Shown: positions 9,500 through 18,785, numbered from the stretch's first letter. The stretch: 64,000 bases of DNA from Mycolicibacterium peregrinum (GCF_001665785.1 NZ_LZSO01000033.1:62001-126000); one strand, 5' to 3'. The notes: generated by a model not told the origin, from the sequence alone. Program-made: numbers and translations.

Positions 9500-10445
9500 C
9501 GTCGTCGATGTCGATCCGCGATGCCCCCGAGTCCGGCGCTGTTACCGGGTCGGGTCTCGGAACGGGCTCCACCGTGGGGATCGGCGCGGCCTCGTCCTCC
9601 GGCACCTCCAGAGCCTCACGCCGGGCCTTGCGCTTGTCGTTGATCCGGGCGACCTGGATGGCGAACTCCAGCAGCAGGCTCAGCGCGCAGGCCAGCGCCA
9701 GCATGGTGAACGGGTCCGAGCCGGGGGTGGCGAACGCCGCGAACACGAACAACCCGAAGATCAGTCCGCGGCGCCACGCCTTCAGCCGCTCGTAGGTGAG
9801 CATGCCGACGAGGTTGAGCATGATGATCAGCAGCGGGAATTCGAAGCTGATGCCGAACACCAACAGCAGGTTGATCAGGAATCCGAAGTACTGCTCGCCT
9901 GACAGCGCAGTGACCTGTACGTCACTGCCGACGGTCAGCAGGAAGCCGAGGGCCGTGGCCAGCACCACGTAGGCCAGTACCGCGCCGGTGATGAACAACA
10001 CCGCGCCGACGCCGACGAACGCCATCGCGAACCGGCGTTCCTTCTTGTACAGGCCGGGGGTGATGAACGCCCACAGCTGGTACAGCCAGACCGGGCACGC
10101 CATCACCAGGCCGGCCGCCAGCGCCACCTTGAGGCGCAGCATGAACTGGTCGAACGGCCCGGTCGCCAACAGCCGGCACTCACCGTCGGGGGCGATGGTC
10201 GCCCGGGCCGAATCCGGCAGCGAACAGTAAGGACCGCGCAGCCATTCGCCCAGGCTGTGCACGCCGAAGAAACCGTGGGTGTACCACAGGAATCCGAAGA
10301 CGGTGGTGACCAGCACTGCGGCCACCGCGATCAGCAGACGGTTGCGCAGTTCGTGCAGGTGGTCGACCAACGACATCGTGCCGTCGGGGTTGACCCGCGA
10401 ACGGCGGCGGCGGGGATCGAGCTTCTTGATGAATCCGGAGGTCAC
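9489..10445 (-). CDS. tatC: Sec-independent protein translocase TatC
   Basis: A 318-residue polytopic inner-membrane protein that recognises twin-arginine signal peptides and forms the translocon with TatA/TatB. The conserved cytoplasmic start [17 protein letters not shown] is present, followed by six predicted membrane helices, with [16 protein letters not shown] in the second half. An acidic, proline-rich C-terminal tail ([19 protein letters not shown]) extends beyond the core, as in other mycobacteria. It lies 77 bases after tatA and overlaps helY. tatB is not in the window, as expected since mycobacterial tatB is elsewhere. Confidence 0.95.
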   Translation of the reverse strand: MTSGFIKKLDPRRRRSRVNPDGTMSLVDHLHELRNRLLIAVAAVLVTTVFGFLWYTHGFFGVHSLGEWLRGPYCSLPDSARATIAPDGECRLLATGPFDQFMLRLKVALAAGLVMACPVWLYQLWAFITPGLYKKERRFAMAFVGVGAVLFITGAVLAYVVLATALGFLLTVGSDVQVTALSGEQYFGFLINLLLVFGISFEFPLLIIMLNLVGMLTYERLKAWRRGLIFGLFVFAAFATPGSDPFTMLALACALSLLLEFAIQVARINDKRKARREALEVPEDEAAPIPTVEPVPRPDPVTAPDSGASRIDIDDDAT

Positions 10446-10522
10446 GGGCGTGTTCTAAGAGGCCTGGTCATAGACGCGACACGGCATCGCGGGGCGATGA
10501 CCGCGATCTATTGCCGGACCGG

Positions 10523-10774
10523 TCAGGCCGTGTGGCGGTCCGGGGACTGCTCCGGGGCGGGAGCCTCGACCCGCTCGGATGTGATCGGCTTCGCCGGTTG
10601 CGGCGCGTCGGCCGAAGACCCGGAAGAATCCGACTGCATCTCCTTGATCTCCGACTTGAAGATCCGCATCGACTTACCGAGCGACCGGGCCGCGTCCGGC
10701 AGCTTCTTGGCGCCGAAAAGCAGCACGAACACCGCGATGACAATGATCCAGTGCCAGGGTTGTAGACCACCCAA
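10523..10774 (-). CDS. tatA: Twin-arginine translocase subunit TatA
   Basis: An 83-residue protein with the family layout: a short N terminus (MGGLQPW), one membrane helix (residues ~8-21, [14 protein letters not shown]), the hinge FGAKKLP, and an amphipathic helix ([17 protein letters not shown]). The tail is charged and proline-containing. TatA forms the pore-like assembly of the Tat export path. It sits between pafC (30 bases upstream) and tatC (77 bases downstream), all in one direction, so Tat and Paf genes may share transcription in this clade. Confidence 0.95.
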   Translation of the reverse strand: MGGLQPWHWIIVIAVFVLLFGAKKLPDAARSLGKSMRIFKSEIKEMQSDSSGSSADAPQPAKPITSERVEAPAPEQSPDRHTA

Positions 10775-10804
10775 TTTGGTTACCTCCAGACGTCTGTGCT
10801 GAGT

Positions 10805-11809
10805 CTACGCGCGTGTGTCGTCGGCGTCGTAGGCGTGCGGCACCACCGCGTCGTAGACGCGCAGAGCCTCCCCGGCAGATTCCTGCACCCGTTGCGCGAG
10901 GTCGGGTGGGTCCAACACCCGCACGGCCGAACCGAATCCGAGCAGGAAGCGTGCCATCCACTCGGGCGAGGCATACGTCATCACTGCCTCACACGCCCCG
11001 TCGGGCAATTCATTGACCACCCGCAACGGGTAGTAGTCGAACATCCACGAGGCGGAGCAGTCGATCAGCAGGGTGGCCGACGGCAATGACGGGTCCGCGG
11101 TGTCCGGATCGAACAGCGAGGTGTCGGTGCCGGCCTGCACCGCCGGCGACGGCGGCGCCGACGGATCGGCGAGACGCTCGGCCGCGACGATCCGGTCGAA
11201 CCGGAACATCCGGACCGCCTCGGCGGTGCGACACCACGCCTCCAGATAACTGTTGTCACCGATCAGCACCACGCGGATCGGGTCCACCGTGCGGGTGGTG
11301 AGCGAGTCACGCGACGCCGAGTAGTACTCCAGGGTCAGCGCGCGGGCGTCACGCACGGCCGCGCGAACCGCCGCGGCCGCACCGGTTTCCTGGGGCACGC
11401 TCTCCTCAGAACCGGATTCCTCGAGGGCCGCACGCTGAGTGCCCGCAGCGGATTCGATCTTGGCGATGGCGCTGCGCGCGGCCTCCGGATCCACCATCCC
11501 GGGAACGTCGACCAGCGACCGCAGCGCCACCAGGATGCCGGTGGCTTCTGTGGATGTCAGGCGCAACGGGCGGTCGACACCCGCACTGAACGTGACTTCG
11601 ACTGTGTCGCCTTCGAAGTCGAAGTCGATGAGATCGCCGGGACTGTAGCCGGGGAGGCCGCACATCCAGAGCTGCTCAAGATCGGAATCAAGCTGTTTGC
11701 GGGTAACCCCCAGCGCGGCCGCTGCTTCGTCACGCGTCACCTTCGGGTTCGCCTGGAAATACGGCACCATGTTGAGCATCCGGACCAGCCGGGTCGAGAC
11801 CTGACTCAT
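10805..11809 (-). CDS. pafC: PafC, WYL-domain subunit of the PafBC DNA-damage transcription regulator
   Basis: A 334-residue protein with an N-terminal winged-helix domain (VRMLNMVPYFQANPKVTRDE) and a central WYL domain that includes SYLEAWCRTAEAVRMFRFDRI, where the usual WYL triplet is modified. PafB and PafC form a heterodimer that activates the LexA-independent DNA-damage response in mycobacteria; the WYL domain is believed to sense a nucleic-acid ligand. The ATG overlaps the stop of a 12-codon mini-ORF (ATGA), one of two tandem ones that separate it from pafB, so its translation is probably coupled to pafB through them. Confidence 0.92.
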   Translation of the reverse strand: MSQVSTRLVRMLNMVPYFQANPKVTRDEAAAALGVTRKQLDSDLEQLWMCGLPGYSPGDLIDFDFEGDTVEVTFSAGVDRPLRLTSTEATGILVALRSLVDVPGMVDPEAARSAIAKIESAAGTQRAALEESGSEESVPQETGAAAAVRAAVRDARALTLEYYSASRDSLTTRTVDPIRVVLIGDNSYLEAWCRTAEAVRMFRFDRIVAAERLADPSAPPSPAVQAGTDTSLFDPDTADPSLPSATLLIDCSASWMFDYYPLRVVNELPDGACEAVMTYASPEWMARFLLGFGSAVRVLDPPDLAQRVQESAGEALRVYDAVVPHAYDADDTRA

Positions 11810-11844
11810 GCGCGATCCGCCTCCGGCTCCTCGCTGACCCTCAT
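11806..11844 (-). CDS. 12-codon ATGA-linked mini-ORF B (next to pafC)
   Basis: Codes MRVSEEPEADRA. Its ATG overlaps the stop of mini-ORF A and its TGA overlaps the pafC ATG. It differs from mini-ORF A in the last part only (Asp for Val). The internal GAGGAGCCGGAGG gives a strong purine-rich site about 10 bases upstream of the pafC start. A coupling function is inferred; there is no evidence for a functional peptide. Confidence 0.4.
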   Translation of the reverse strand: MRVSEEPEADRA

Positions 11845-11886
11845 GCGCGCACCGCCTCCGGCTCCTCGCTGACCCTCATGCCCGCA
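11817..11886 (-). repeat. Two tandem 35-bp units at the pafB/pafC junction (MIRU-like)
   Basis: Two 35-bp units (11817-11851 and 11852-11886) differ by one base. Each carries an ATGA stop/start and a purine-rich core, CGAGGAGCCGGAGGCGG on the coding strand. This layout matches that described for mycobacterial interspersed repetitive units: short repeats placed at ATGA/GTGA coupling sites, keeping the reading chain open. The units are shorter than the 46-100 bp classical MIRU. A diverged pair of the same sequence lies at the ectC/ectD junction in this window. Confidence 0.75.
11841..11879 (-). CDS. 12-codon ATGA-linked mini-ORF A (next to pafB)
   Basis: Codes MRVSEEPEAVRA. Its ATG overlaps the pafB stop and its TGA overlaps the ATG of mini-ORF B. 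It is one 35-bp repeat unit plus the shared four-base junction. It probably passes ribosomes from pafB towards pafC. Confidence 0.4.
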   Translation of the reverse strand: MRVSEEPEAVRA

Positions 11887-12865
11887 CCGCCTGCGCCCGC
11901 AACCTGCTCACCACGTCATCACGCAACGACTGCGGTTCCAGCGCGACGGCATCGACGCCGTAGCTGGCGATCTCACGGGCCAGCCGGTCCGACATTCCGA
12001 TGTCGACGGTGATCTCCTCCCCTGCGCGCCCGCCCAGCGTGCGCGGAACGGTCTCGATGGCCTGACGGCGCAGCGCGGTGGCACGTCCGCCGGCGATCCA
12101 CACCCTGGCCTGCTCCCCGGTCGGCAGTTCGGCGACCGCGCGGGCGACGATGTCGCGCAGGTTCACCCCCTCGGGCTTGGCCACCGCCCCGGCCGGCCCC
12201 TCGGTTCTCACGTCGGGATCGATGCGGGAAAGACGGAAAGTACGGGTGTCGTCGCGGTCGCGGTCATGCCCCACCAGGTACCACCGGCCGCGATGGGTCA
12301 CGACGCCCCAGGGCTCGACGTGGCGGCTGGTGTGTTCGGCGTTGCGCGAGGCGCGGTGCCGGAACTGCACCGCATGCCCGGAGTCGATCGCCGCCAACAG
12401 GATTCGCAACACCTCTTCAGAACCGCGCAGCCCGGGCAGCGTCGCAGTCGACGCAATGGCGACACCGACCCCGTCGGCGTCGACGTCCACACCGGCGGCA
12501 CGCAGCTTCAGCAGCGCCCCCTGCGTCGCGGTGATCAACTCGGGCGACTGCCACAGCTGCGTGGCCACCGCGACGGCCGCCACCTCATCACCCGTCAGCT
12601 GGACCGCGGGCAGCGCATACTCGTCGCGGTTGATGCGGTAGCCCTCGGTCGAGTCGAACTTGGAGACGCGCCCCGTCTCCAACGGGATCCCGAGGTCGCG
12701 CAGTTCGTTCTTGTCGCGCTCGAACATGCGGGAGAACGCCTCGTCGGTGGGACTGTCCTCATAGCCCTGGACAATCTTGCGGACCTTGTCGGCAGGCAGG
12801 AACCGATCGCTGGACAACAAGGCGATGACAAGATTTATCAACCGCTCGACTTTGGATACCGCCAC
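11876..12865 (-). CDS. pafB: PafB, WYL-domain subunit of the PafBC DNA-damage transcription regulator
   Basis: A 329-residue paralogue and partner of PafC. The N-terminal HTH region (VERLINLVIALLSSDRFLPA, then FSRMFERDKNELRDLGIPLE) is followed by a WYL domain with HRGRWYLVGHDRDRDDTRTF, where the W-Y-L triplet is intact. The C-terminal part carries the WCX-type extension. The start lies 18 bases after the pafA stop, so pafA-pafB-pafC form one operon. The stop overlaps the first of two 12-codon mini-ORFs leading to pafC. Confidence 0.93.
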   Translation of the reverse strand: MAVSKVERLINLVIALLSSDRFLPADKVRKIVQGYEDSPTDEAFSRMFERDKNELRDLGIPLETGRVSKFDSTEGYRINRDEYALPAVQLTGDEVAAVAVATQLWQSPELITATQGALLKLRAAGVDVDADGVGVAIASTATLPGLRGSEEVLRILLAAIDSGHAVQFRHRASRNAEHTSRHVEPWGVVTHRGRWYLVGHDRDRDDTRTFRLSRIDPDVRTEGPAGAVAKPEGVNLRDIVARAVAELPTGEQARVWIAGGRATALRRQAIETVPRTLGGRAGEEITVDIGMSDRLAREIASYGVDAVALEPQSLRDDVVSRLRAQAVRA

Positions 12866-12883
12866 GAGATGAAAGCTTAAAGC

Positions 12884-14242
12884 TCACATGCTGGCGATCA
12901 GGCGCTTGACCCGCTCGTCGACCGATCGGAACGGATCCTTGCACAGCACGGTGCGCTGAGCCTGGTCGTTGAGCTTGAGGTGCACCCAGTCCACGGTGAA
13001 ATCCCGTCCGGCTTCCTGTGCCGCACTGATGAACTCGCCACGAAGCTTGGCTCGCGTGGTCTGCGGCGGGGTGTTGACCGCGGCGTCGATCTCCTCGTCG
13101 GTGGTGATCCGGGACGCCAGCCCCTTGCGCTGCAACAGGTCGAACACCCCACGACCGCGCTTGATGTCGTGGTAGGCGAGGTCGAGCTGGCTGATCTTGG
13201 GATCGGACAGCTCCATGTTGTAGCGATCCTGGTAGCGCTGGAACAGCTTGCGCTTGATCACCCAGTCGATCTCGGTGTCGACCTTCGCGAAGTCCTGGCT
13301 CTCGACCGCGTCGAGTTGGCGGCCCCACAGGTCGACCACCTGCTCGATCTGAGTGCTGGGCTCGCGGGTCTGCAGGTACTCCACGGCCCGGCCGTAGTAC
13401 TCCCGCTGGATGTCCAGGGCGCTGGCCTGCCGCCCGCCGGCCAGCCGCACCGGACGACGACCGGTCAGGTCGTGGCTGACCTCGCGGATCGCCCGGATCG
13501 GGTTGTCCAGGGAGAAATCCCGGAACGGGACGCCGGCCTCGATCATCTCCAGCACCAGCGAGGCGGTGCCCACCTTGAGCATGGTGGTGGCCTCGCACAT
13601 GTTGGAGTCGCCGACGATGACATGCAGCCGGCGGTACTTCTCGGCGTCGGCGTGCGGCTCGTCGCGGGTGTTGATGATCGGCCGGGAGCGCGTCGTCGCG
13701 CTGGAGACGCCCTCCCAGATGTGCTCGGCGCGCTGGCTCAGGCAGAAGGTGGCCGCTTTGGGCGTCTGCAACACCTTGCCCGCACCGCAGATGAGCTGGC
13801 GGGTGACCAGGAACGGCAGCAGCACGTCGGAGATCCGGGAGAACTCACCGGCCCGCACGATCAGATAGTTCTCGTGGCAGCCGTAGGAGTTGCCCGCCGA
13901 GTCGGTGTTGTTCTTGAACAGGTAGATGTCGCCGCCGATGCCCTCGTCGGCGAGGCGCTGCTCGGCGTCGATCAGCAGATCCTCCAGGACGCGCTCACCG
14001 GCGCGGTCGTGGGTGACCAGCTGCGTCAGGTTGTCACACTCGGCGGTCGCGTACTCGGGGTGGCTACCCACGTCGAGATACAACCGGGCGCCGTTACGGA
14101 GGAAGACGTTGGAACTGCGGCCCCACGACACCACCCGCCGGAACAGATAGCGGGCGACCTCGTCGGGGCTGAGCCGGCGATGGCCATGGAACGTGCAGGT
14201 CACACCGAATTCCGTCTCGATGCCCATGATTCGTCGCTGCAC
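12884..14242 (-). CDS. pafA: Pup--protein ligase PafA
   Basis: A 452-residue carboxylate-amine ligase of the glutamine-synthetase-like fold. It phosphorylates the C-terminal glutamate of Pup and joins it to substrate lysines, marking them for the proteasome. The GTG start ([16 protein letters not shown]) gives exactly the length of M. tuberculosis PafA. An upstream in-frame extension is rejected because it precedes the conserved N terminus. Visible parts are the GIETEFG nucleotide/Mg site, [19 protein letters not shown] and [15 protein letters not shown]. Closely related to Dop in this window. Divergent from the possible eRF1-like gene. Confidence 0.95.
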   Translation of the reverse strand: MQRRIMGIETEFGVTCTFHGHRRLSPDEVARYLFRRVVSWGRSSNVFLRNGARLYLDVGSHPEYATAECDNLTQLVTHDRAGERVLEDLLIDAEQRLADEGIGGDIYLFKNNTDSAGNSYGCHENYLIVRAGEFSRISDVLLPFLVTRQLICGAGKVLQTPKAATFCLSQRAEHIWEGVSSATTRSRPIINTRDEPHADAEKYRRLHVIVGDSNMCEATTMLKVGTASLVLEMIEAGVPFRDFSLDNPIRAIREVSHDLTGRRPVRLAGGRQASALDIQREYYGRAVEYLQTREPSTQIEQVVDLWGRQLDAVESQDFAKVDTEIDWVIKRKLFQRYQDRYNMELSDPKISQLDLAYHDIKRGRGVFDLLQRKGLASRITTDEEIDAAVNTPPQTTRAKLRGEFISAAQEAGRDFTVDWVHLKLNDQAQRTVLCKDPFRSVDERVKRLIASM

Positions 14243-14388
14243 GCTAACGAGCTTACGGGGTGGTTCACAGTAACGGTGGGCAAGCACCGTCATTGTGTTC
14301 GTGGCGCCACCGATCTGGGACTTTTGGCCCTGGTCAGTCCAAGTCACGGGAAGATGGTCGGAAAGGAAGTCCGTGCAAAGGAGTGGTG

Positions 14389-15513
14389 ATGACCCGCTAC
14401 GAACTGCCCGATGTTGCCGACCTGATCCGCCTTGGCGAGCCGCACGAGAACGCCATCACGGTCTATGCGGAAACCGCACCGGGACCGGACGAGCGGGACA
14501 AGAGCGTGCTGACGGCGAAGAGCGCGGTGGACCGGGCCCTGCGCACCATCCGCGAGTCCGGGGCGCGCCACGCCGTGGAGGAACAGCTGCGATCACGGTG
14601 GAACGAGATCGCCGAATCGGAACTGTGGCTGAGCCTGTCCCGTTCGGTGGCCATCTTCATCGCCGACGACTTCCATGAGGTCTACGTCCTGCCCAACGCC
14701 CTGGAGAGCCAGCTTCAGGTGGGCAGCTACTTCGATATCGGCCAGCTGGTGCGGGCGGTCACCACCCCGCAGGAGGCGTATGCGCTGACGCTGTCCGCAG
14801 ACGGTTGGAACCTGTGGCAGGCAACCGCCAGCACGCGAGCCGAGGAGTTGGAGCTCACCGGCGAGTACGCGGTCGACGTCGCCGATGCGACCAACCGCGC
14901 CACCGTGCGCGACCGGGGGCATGTGCGACGTCTGGTCGGTGACGAGGGCAAGAAGCTGTTGCTGGAGCAGTACGCCAAGCGGGTCGCCGATGCGGTGGAC
15001 GGCGAACTGGGCCAGCTCGATCCGACATCGTCGCGGCCGCTGTACCTGTTCGCGACCGACCCGCTGCTCGACATGTACCGGGGCCTCGAACACAAGCGCC
15101 GGATCGTGGCGGTGCCCGGTGCGGCGGACCAGCTGCGGCCCGATCAGATCGACGGCGCCATCCGTGAGTCGCTGCCCGCCCTGAACGCCGAGCAGGCCAG
15201 CGCCTGGGTCGACGAGTTCGGCAACGACATCAGCAAGGGACTGGTGGCCACCGATCTCGGCGATATCACCAGGGCCGCGACGGCCGGGGCGGTGGACACG
15301 CTGGTGTACAACTTCACCGTCGATGTGGTGGGCCGGATCGAAGCTGCCACCGGAGCGTTGCATTACGACGATTCCGGCTATGACGTCCTGTCCCGAGTCG
15401 CGGTGACGGTGCTCGACAACGGCGGTGCGGCCTACGCCGTCCGGCCCGACGAGATCACCGCCGACATCTGGAACCAGAGCGCGGTCGCCAAGCTACGTTT
15501 CCCCCTGAGCTGA
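14389..15513 (+). CDS. Conserved protein, possible bacterial eRF1-like (baeRF) domain
   Basis: A 374-residue cytosolic protein with a good ribosome-binding site (AAAGGAG) before its ATG. The region around residues 120-190 ([20 protein letters not shown], then [12 protein letters not shown]) and later [16 protein letters not shown] resemble proteins annotated as bacterial archaeo-eukaryotic release-factor-like (baeRF family 11); no catalytic GGQ is visible. If correct it would act on stalled ribosomes or nascent chains. It is divergent from pafA (about 146 bases between starts), so a link to Pup tagging is attractive but unproven. Its 3' end overlaps the convergent TetR gene by 21 bases. Confidence 0.5.
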   Translation: MTRYELPDVADLIRLGEPHENAITVYAETAPGPDERDKSVLTAKSAVDRALRTIRESGARHAVEEQLRSRWNEIAESELWLSLSRSVAIFIADDFHEVYVLPNALESQLQVGSYFDIGQLVRAVTTPQEAYALTLSADGWNLWQATASTRAEELELTGEYAVDVADATNRATVRDRGHVRRLVGDEGKKLLLEQYAKRVADAVDGELGQLDPTSSRPLYLFATDPLLDMYRGLEHKRRIVAVPGAADQLRPDQIDGAIRESLPALNAEQASAWVDEFGNDISKGLVATDLGDITRAATAGAVDTLVYNFTVDVVGRIEAATGALHYDDSGYDVLSRVAVTVLDNGGAAYAVRPDEITADIWNQSAVAKLRFPLS

Positions 15514-16176
15514 CGCCGCCGGTCCATACAGTGACCCGGCGGGTACGCCGAGGATGCGTTCGAACGCCTGCAGGTAGGCACCCACCACCTTTTGAGCATT
15601 CGGCCCGCTGATGTCGGAACCCACGGCGCCGTCTGCCTCGATGGCGTCGATGAACGCGTCCGCCAGGTGGAGCCCCATGCCGGTGAGGATGCCCGCCGCC
15701 TCGTGCGGGTAGTCGGTGTCGAAGACGCCTTCGTCGCACCCCTGGCGGATGATCGATTCCAACATGGGTGCGGTGGTGCGCATCGAGCCCTGGGTCATCT
15801 TCTGCCGCAACAGCGCATTGTTCTCGTCGTGCCACAACCGGATCAGCGTTGCCACCTCTGTGACACTCTCCGATTTCCAGTCCCGCGACGCGTCGAAGTA
15901 GGCGTGCATCTTCTCGAGTGCACTGAGGTGGGGGTCCTCGACGATGCCGGCCAACCGCGTCGCGGCGATCTCGCCCATCTGCTCGATGACGCCCTCCAGC
16001 AATGCCCGCTTCGAGCGAAAATAGTGGTACAGCGCGCCTTTCGAGATCTGCAGTTCGGCCAGCAGATCCTCGATGGTCATGGCCTCGTAGCCCTTGTCGT
16101 GCATCAACTGCAGGGCGGCATCGAGGATCTCCCGACGCCGGGCGGCGTGTTCGGCTGGGTTCACCTGGCGTGCCAC
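15493..16176 (-). CDS. TetR-family transcriptional regulator
   Basis: A 227-residue regulator. The N-terminal DNA-binding domain includes RREILDAALQLMHDKGYEAM and the recognition helix ISKGALYHYFRSKRALLEGV (residues ~45-65). The C-terminal ligand-binding domain ends in a Q/A-rich tail. It is divergent from the small four-helix membrane protein with 94 bases between starts, and a dyad in that gap (16238-16250) is a probable operator. It therefore likely represses both itself and the membrane protein gene; the inducer is unknown. Confidence 0.85.
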   Translation of the reverse strand: MARQVNPAEHAARRREILDAALQLMHDKGYEAMTIEDLLAELQISKGALYHYFRSKRALLEGVIEQMGEIAATRLAGIVEDPHLSALEKMHAYFDASRDWKSESVTEVATLIRLWHDENNALLRQKMTQGSMRTTAPMLESIIRQGCDEGVFDTDYPHEAAGILTGMGLHLADAFIDAIEADGAVGSDISGPNAQKVVGAYLQAFERILGVPAGSLYGPAASAQGET

Positions 16177-16237
16177 GAATCCTCCATTGACATTGGGCGT
16201 TGACGTTGGGCGCAGTTCGAGCCTAGCCTAAAAATAG

Positions 16238-16250
16238 ACCGTCAGTCGGT
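16238..16250. promoter_or_regulatory. Candidate TetR operator (ACCGTCAGTCGGT)
   Basis: ACCG and CGGT arms flank a 5-base centre in the gap between the divergent TetR gene and the small membrane protein gene. It lies beside an AT-rich stretch (CTAAAAATAGA) likely to hold a -10 element. Assignment rests on position and symmetry. Confidence 0.45.
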
Positions 16251-16270
16251 TTATCAATCAGGAGCCGCAC

Positions 16271-16708
16271 ATGCCGCAATCCACACCACAGGCCCGGCAA
16301 CGCACCCGCGCGTTCTCCCGGGTCCTCGGCCCGTTCGTCGCCGTCGCGACGCTGATCATCGCGATCCGGCTGCCCAGCCTGCAGAATCTGCTCGGCGACC
16401 TTTTCACCAGCGGAGCCATGCCCTGGGTTCTGGGCGCCGCCATGTTGCTGATGGGCCTGGTCGTGATCGCCTTCCACCAGTACTGGTACAGCGTGACCGC
16501 GGTGTTGATCTCCCTGTTCGGCTGGTTCGTCGCACTGCGGGGGGCCGCCATGATGGCCATCCCGTCGGCCATCGAATCCGGCGCCGACGCCACCGTGAAC
16601 AGCCCTGGGCTGCTGATCGCCGCGCGGTGCTTCTTCCTACTACTCACCGCGATGGGGTTGTGGTTCACCTACGTCGGCTGGCGCCCCGAGAGCACCGACG
16701 GGCAGTGA
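16271..16708 (+). CDS. Small four-helix integral membrane protein
   Basis: A 145-residue protein with four predicted membrane helices (about residues 19-36, 57-75, 79-96 and 116-134) and short basic N-terminal sequence (QARQRTRAFSRV). The layout suggests a channel- or small-exporter-like protein, but no known family could be named. An AGGAG site precedes the ATG. It is divergent from a TetR gene, an arrangement common for regulated membrane proteins. Its 3' end overlaps a convergent TetR gene by 69 bases. Confidence 0.7.
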   Translation: MPQSTPQARQRTRAFSRVLGPFVAVATLIIAIRLPSLQNLLGDLFTSGAMPWVLGAAMLLMGLVVIAFHQYWYSVTAVLISLFGWFVALRGAAMMAIPSAIESGADATVNSPGLLIAARCFFLLLTAMGLWFTYVGWRPESTDGQ

Positions 16709-17278
16709 GCCGGCCGGGGTCTTCAGTCCGTCCAGCACGAATCTCAGGTGGCGCCGCCATACGGCGTCGTCGCCGTCGGCCATCGCGATCACCTTCGACA
16801 TGGCCCACATCAACGTGGCCAGGTCATCGGCACCGAAGTCGGCGCGCAGCACACCGGCGTCCCTGGCCCGGCCCACTACGGCTTCGAGAAGCCCACCGGC
16901 ACGGCCACATTCGCCCGTGACGTCGACAGCACCTACCGGATTTCTGGCCACCGCGTCGTTGATGCTGCGGTCGGACGCCTGCATCGCGAACAGTCCGTCG
17001 AGGAATGCGGCGAATCCCCGCCACGGGTCGGCGTCGTCGAGCGCCTGCCGCGCCAACCGGTCGATGACGGCCAACCGGTCGGACAGCACCACATCCAGGA
17101 GTGCCCCGCGATTCGGGAAATGGTTGTAGAGCGTGCCGATACTGACGCCGGCCGCACGGGCGATCTCGTCGAGAGGGACGTCGACGCCCCGTTCGGTGAA
17201 GAGCTCGGCGGCGGCCGCCACCAAACGGTCCCGATTGCGGATCGCATCTGCACGCATCGCCGACATGCCGTTCAGCAT
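16640..17278 (-). CDS. TetR-family transcriptional regulator
   Basis: A 212-residue regulator with HTH segment VDVPLDEIARAAGVSIGTLY followed by NHFPNRGALLDVVL (residues ~30-70) and a helical ligand-binding domain. Either MLNGMSAMRAD or the internal MSAMRAD may be the true start. It is divergent from the SDR gene at 17322; a striking nested palindrome (17282-17335) fills the gap and covers the SDR start, so it is almost surely the operator for this protein. Its 3' end overlaps the small membrane protein gene by 69 bases, possibly giving antisense interference. Confidence 0.85.
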   Translation of the reverse strand: MLNGMSAMRADAIRNRDRLVAAAAELFTERGVDVPLDEIARAAGVSIGTLYNHFPNRGALLDVVLSDRLAVIDRLARQALDDADPWRGFAAFLDGLFAMQASDRSINDAVARNPVGAVDVTGECGRAGGLLEAVVGRARDAGVLRADFGADDLATLMWAMSKVIAMADGDDAVWRRHLRFVLDGLKTPAGSLPVGALGAPADVGEPQPHRGE

Positions 17279-17281
17279 AGC

Positions 17282-17335
17282 GAAGTTGAGGGGTCACTCA
17301 ACTTATGCTAGTAAGTTGAGTATGACCTCAACTTC
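17282..17335. promoter_or_regulatory. Nested four-half-site palindrome, TetR operator over the SDR start codon
   Basis: Two perfect inverted repeats share one centre. The inner pair is ACTCAACTTA (17296-17305) with TAAGTTGAGT (17312-17321); the outer pair is GAAGTTGAGG (17282-17291) with CCTCAACTTC (17326-17335). All four half-sites contain AAGTTGAG or its complement. The ATG of the SDR gene (17322) lies inside, so binding would block both divergent genes. Two TetR dimers could bind, as in QacR-type operators. Confidence 0.8.
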
Positions 17336-18035
17336 TTCTTCCCCGGTCCTGGTGGTGCTCGGCGTCGGACCTGGCCTCGGGTTGTCGATCGCTCAGCGAT
17401 TCGGCGCCGACGGTCACCGCGTGGCCCTGATCTCGCGGACTCCCACGCGCCATCCCGACTACCTGGCAGCCCTGACCGGCAACGGCGTCGAAGCCGCCGC
17501 CTACGTGGCCGATGCGAACGATCCGGAACAACTCACGGCGGCATTGGGCGCGGTGCGCGAACGCTTCGGACGCATAGACGTCGGCTACTACGGTCCGGCC
17601 GCATTCGAAACGGCACCCACCGAAAACCTCGCCGATCTCGACGCCGGCGGCGCCCGGGCGGCGCTGAACAGCGTGGTGCCCGCAGTCGACTTCGCGAGTC
17701 AGCTCCTGCCCGAGATGCGCGAACGCGGCAGCGGCGGGTTGTTGTTCGCCGGCGGGCTGAGCAGCGTGGTACCGATGCCCCCACTCGGTGGCCTGGCACT
17801 GGCGGCAGCGGCATTACGCAACTATGCGATCACCCTGCACGCCGCCCTCCGCCCCGTCGGCGTCTATGCCGGCACCATCACCATCGGCGGACTCATCGAG
17901 CGCGGCGACATTCACCGGGCAATGGCAGGCAACGCCGAGCTGCCGACGATAAATCCCGACGAACTGGCAGAACAGGCGTGGGGTCTTTACCGCGACGGCA
18001 CCGAGGCCGAAGCGGTGATCAACCTACTTTCCTGA
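17322..18035 (+). CDS. Short-chain dehydrogenase/reductase under TetR control
   Basis: A 237-residue SDR. The start [20 protein letters not shown] has the cofactor-binding GVGPGLG loop (residues 14-20), and [14 protein letters not shown] completes the first two strands. The usual YxxxK is not obvious; the region [20 protein letters not shown] takes its place, so catalysis may be altered or the protein may be a divergent member. It is divergent from a TetR gene and carries that regulator's operator over its start codon. The 3' end overlaps prcA by 12 bases in opposite direction. Its substrate is unknown. Confidence 0.75.
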   Translation: MTSTSSSPVLVVLGVGPGLGLSIAQRFGADGHRVALISRTPTRHPDYLAALTGNGVEAAAYVADANDPEQLTAALGAVRERFGRIDVGYYGPAAFETAPTENLADLDAGGARAALNSVVPAVDFASQLLPEMRERGSGGLLFAGGLSSVVPMPPLGGLALAAAALRNYAITLHAALRPVGVYAGTITIGGLIERGDIHRAMAGNAELPTINPDELAEQAWGLYRDGTEAEAVINLLS

Positions 18036-18785
18036 CTTCTTCGGTTTCTCCGACGGCTCTTCAGCGGCCGGCTTGTCCGAAACAGCCTCGGGCAGAAGCG
18101 CTTCCAGCGCCGCACCGGTGATGCGGCGGAAGCAACGACGCGGCCGGGTGGCATCGAGGACGGCCACCTCGAGCGTCGCGGGGCCGAGCGTCCGAGGCTC
18201 AGCGCCGTTGCCGCTCGCGCTCAACGCCTCCACGGCGATCTTGACCGCCGCACCCAGGTCAGGGTTTTCGCTGTACGACTCGTTCAGTGCGGCGATGATC
18301 GGCTCCGTGGTGCCGCCCATCACCACGAAGTGCGGCTCGTCGGCGATCGACCCGTCATAGGTGATGCGGTACAGCTCAGGGGCTTTCGTCTCGCCGTAGT
18401 GGGCCACCTCGGCCACGCACAGCTCGACCTCGTAGGGCTTGGCCTGCTCGGTGAAGATGGTGCCGAGAGTCTGCGCGTAGACGTTGGCCAGCTGACGACC
18501 GGTCACGTCGCGGCGGTCGTAGGCGTAGCCGCGGGTGTCGGCGAACTGGATTCCGCCGCGCCGCAGGTTGTCGAACTCGTTGAACCGGCCGACTGCGGCG
18601 AACCCGACCCGGTCATAGAGCTCGCTGACCTTCTGCAGCGACCGCGACGGGTTCTCCGCCACGAACAGCACACCGTTGTCGTACGCCAGCACCACGACGC
18701 TGCGTCCGCGGGCAATGCCCTTGCGCGCCAGTTCGGAGCGCTCACGCATCGCCTGTTCGGGCGAGATGAAGTACGGGAAGCTCAT
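18024..18785 (-). CDS. prcA: 20S proteasome alpha subunit
   Basis: A 253-residue subunit forming the outer gated rings of the core particle. It starts [20 protein letters not shown], the mycobacterial gating N terminus, and has the alpha core with [20 protein letters not shown]. There is no propeptide or catalytic Thr, as expected. The tail is Lys/Glu/Ser-rich ([16 protein letters not shown]). Its ATG comes directly after the prcB stop, so pup-prcB-prcA are tightly linked. Mpa docks on this ring through its C-terminal motif. Confidence 0.96.
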   Translation of the reverse strand: MSFPYFISPEQAMRERSELARKGIARGRSVVVLAYDNGVLFVAENPSRSLQKVSELYDRVGFAAVGRFNEFDNLRRGGIQFADTRGYAYDRRDVTGRQLANVYAQTLGTIFTEQAKPYEVELCVAEVAHYGETKAPELYRITYDGSIADEPHFVVMGGTTEPIIAALNESYSENPDLGAAVKIAVEALSASGNGAEPRTLGPATLEVAVLDATRPRRCFRRITGAALEALLPEAVSDKPAAEEPSEKPKKSGK

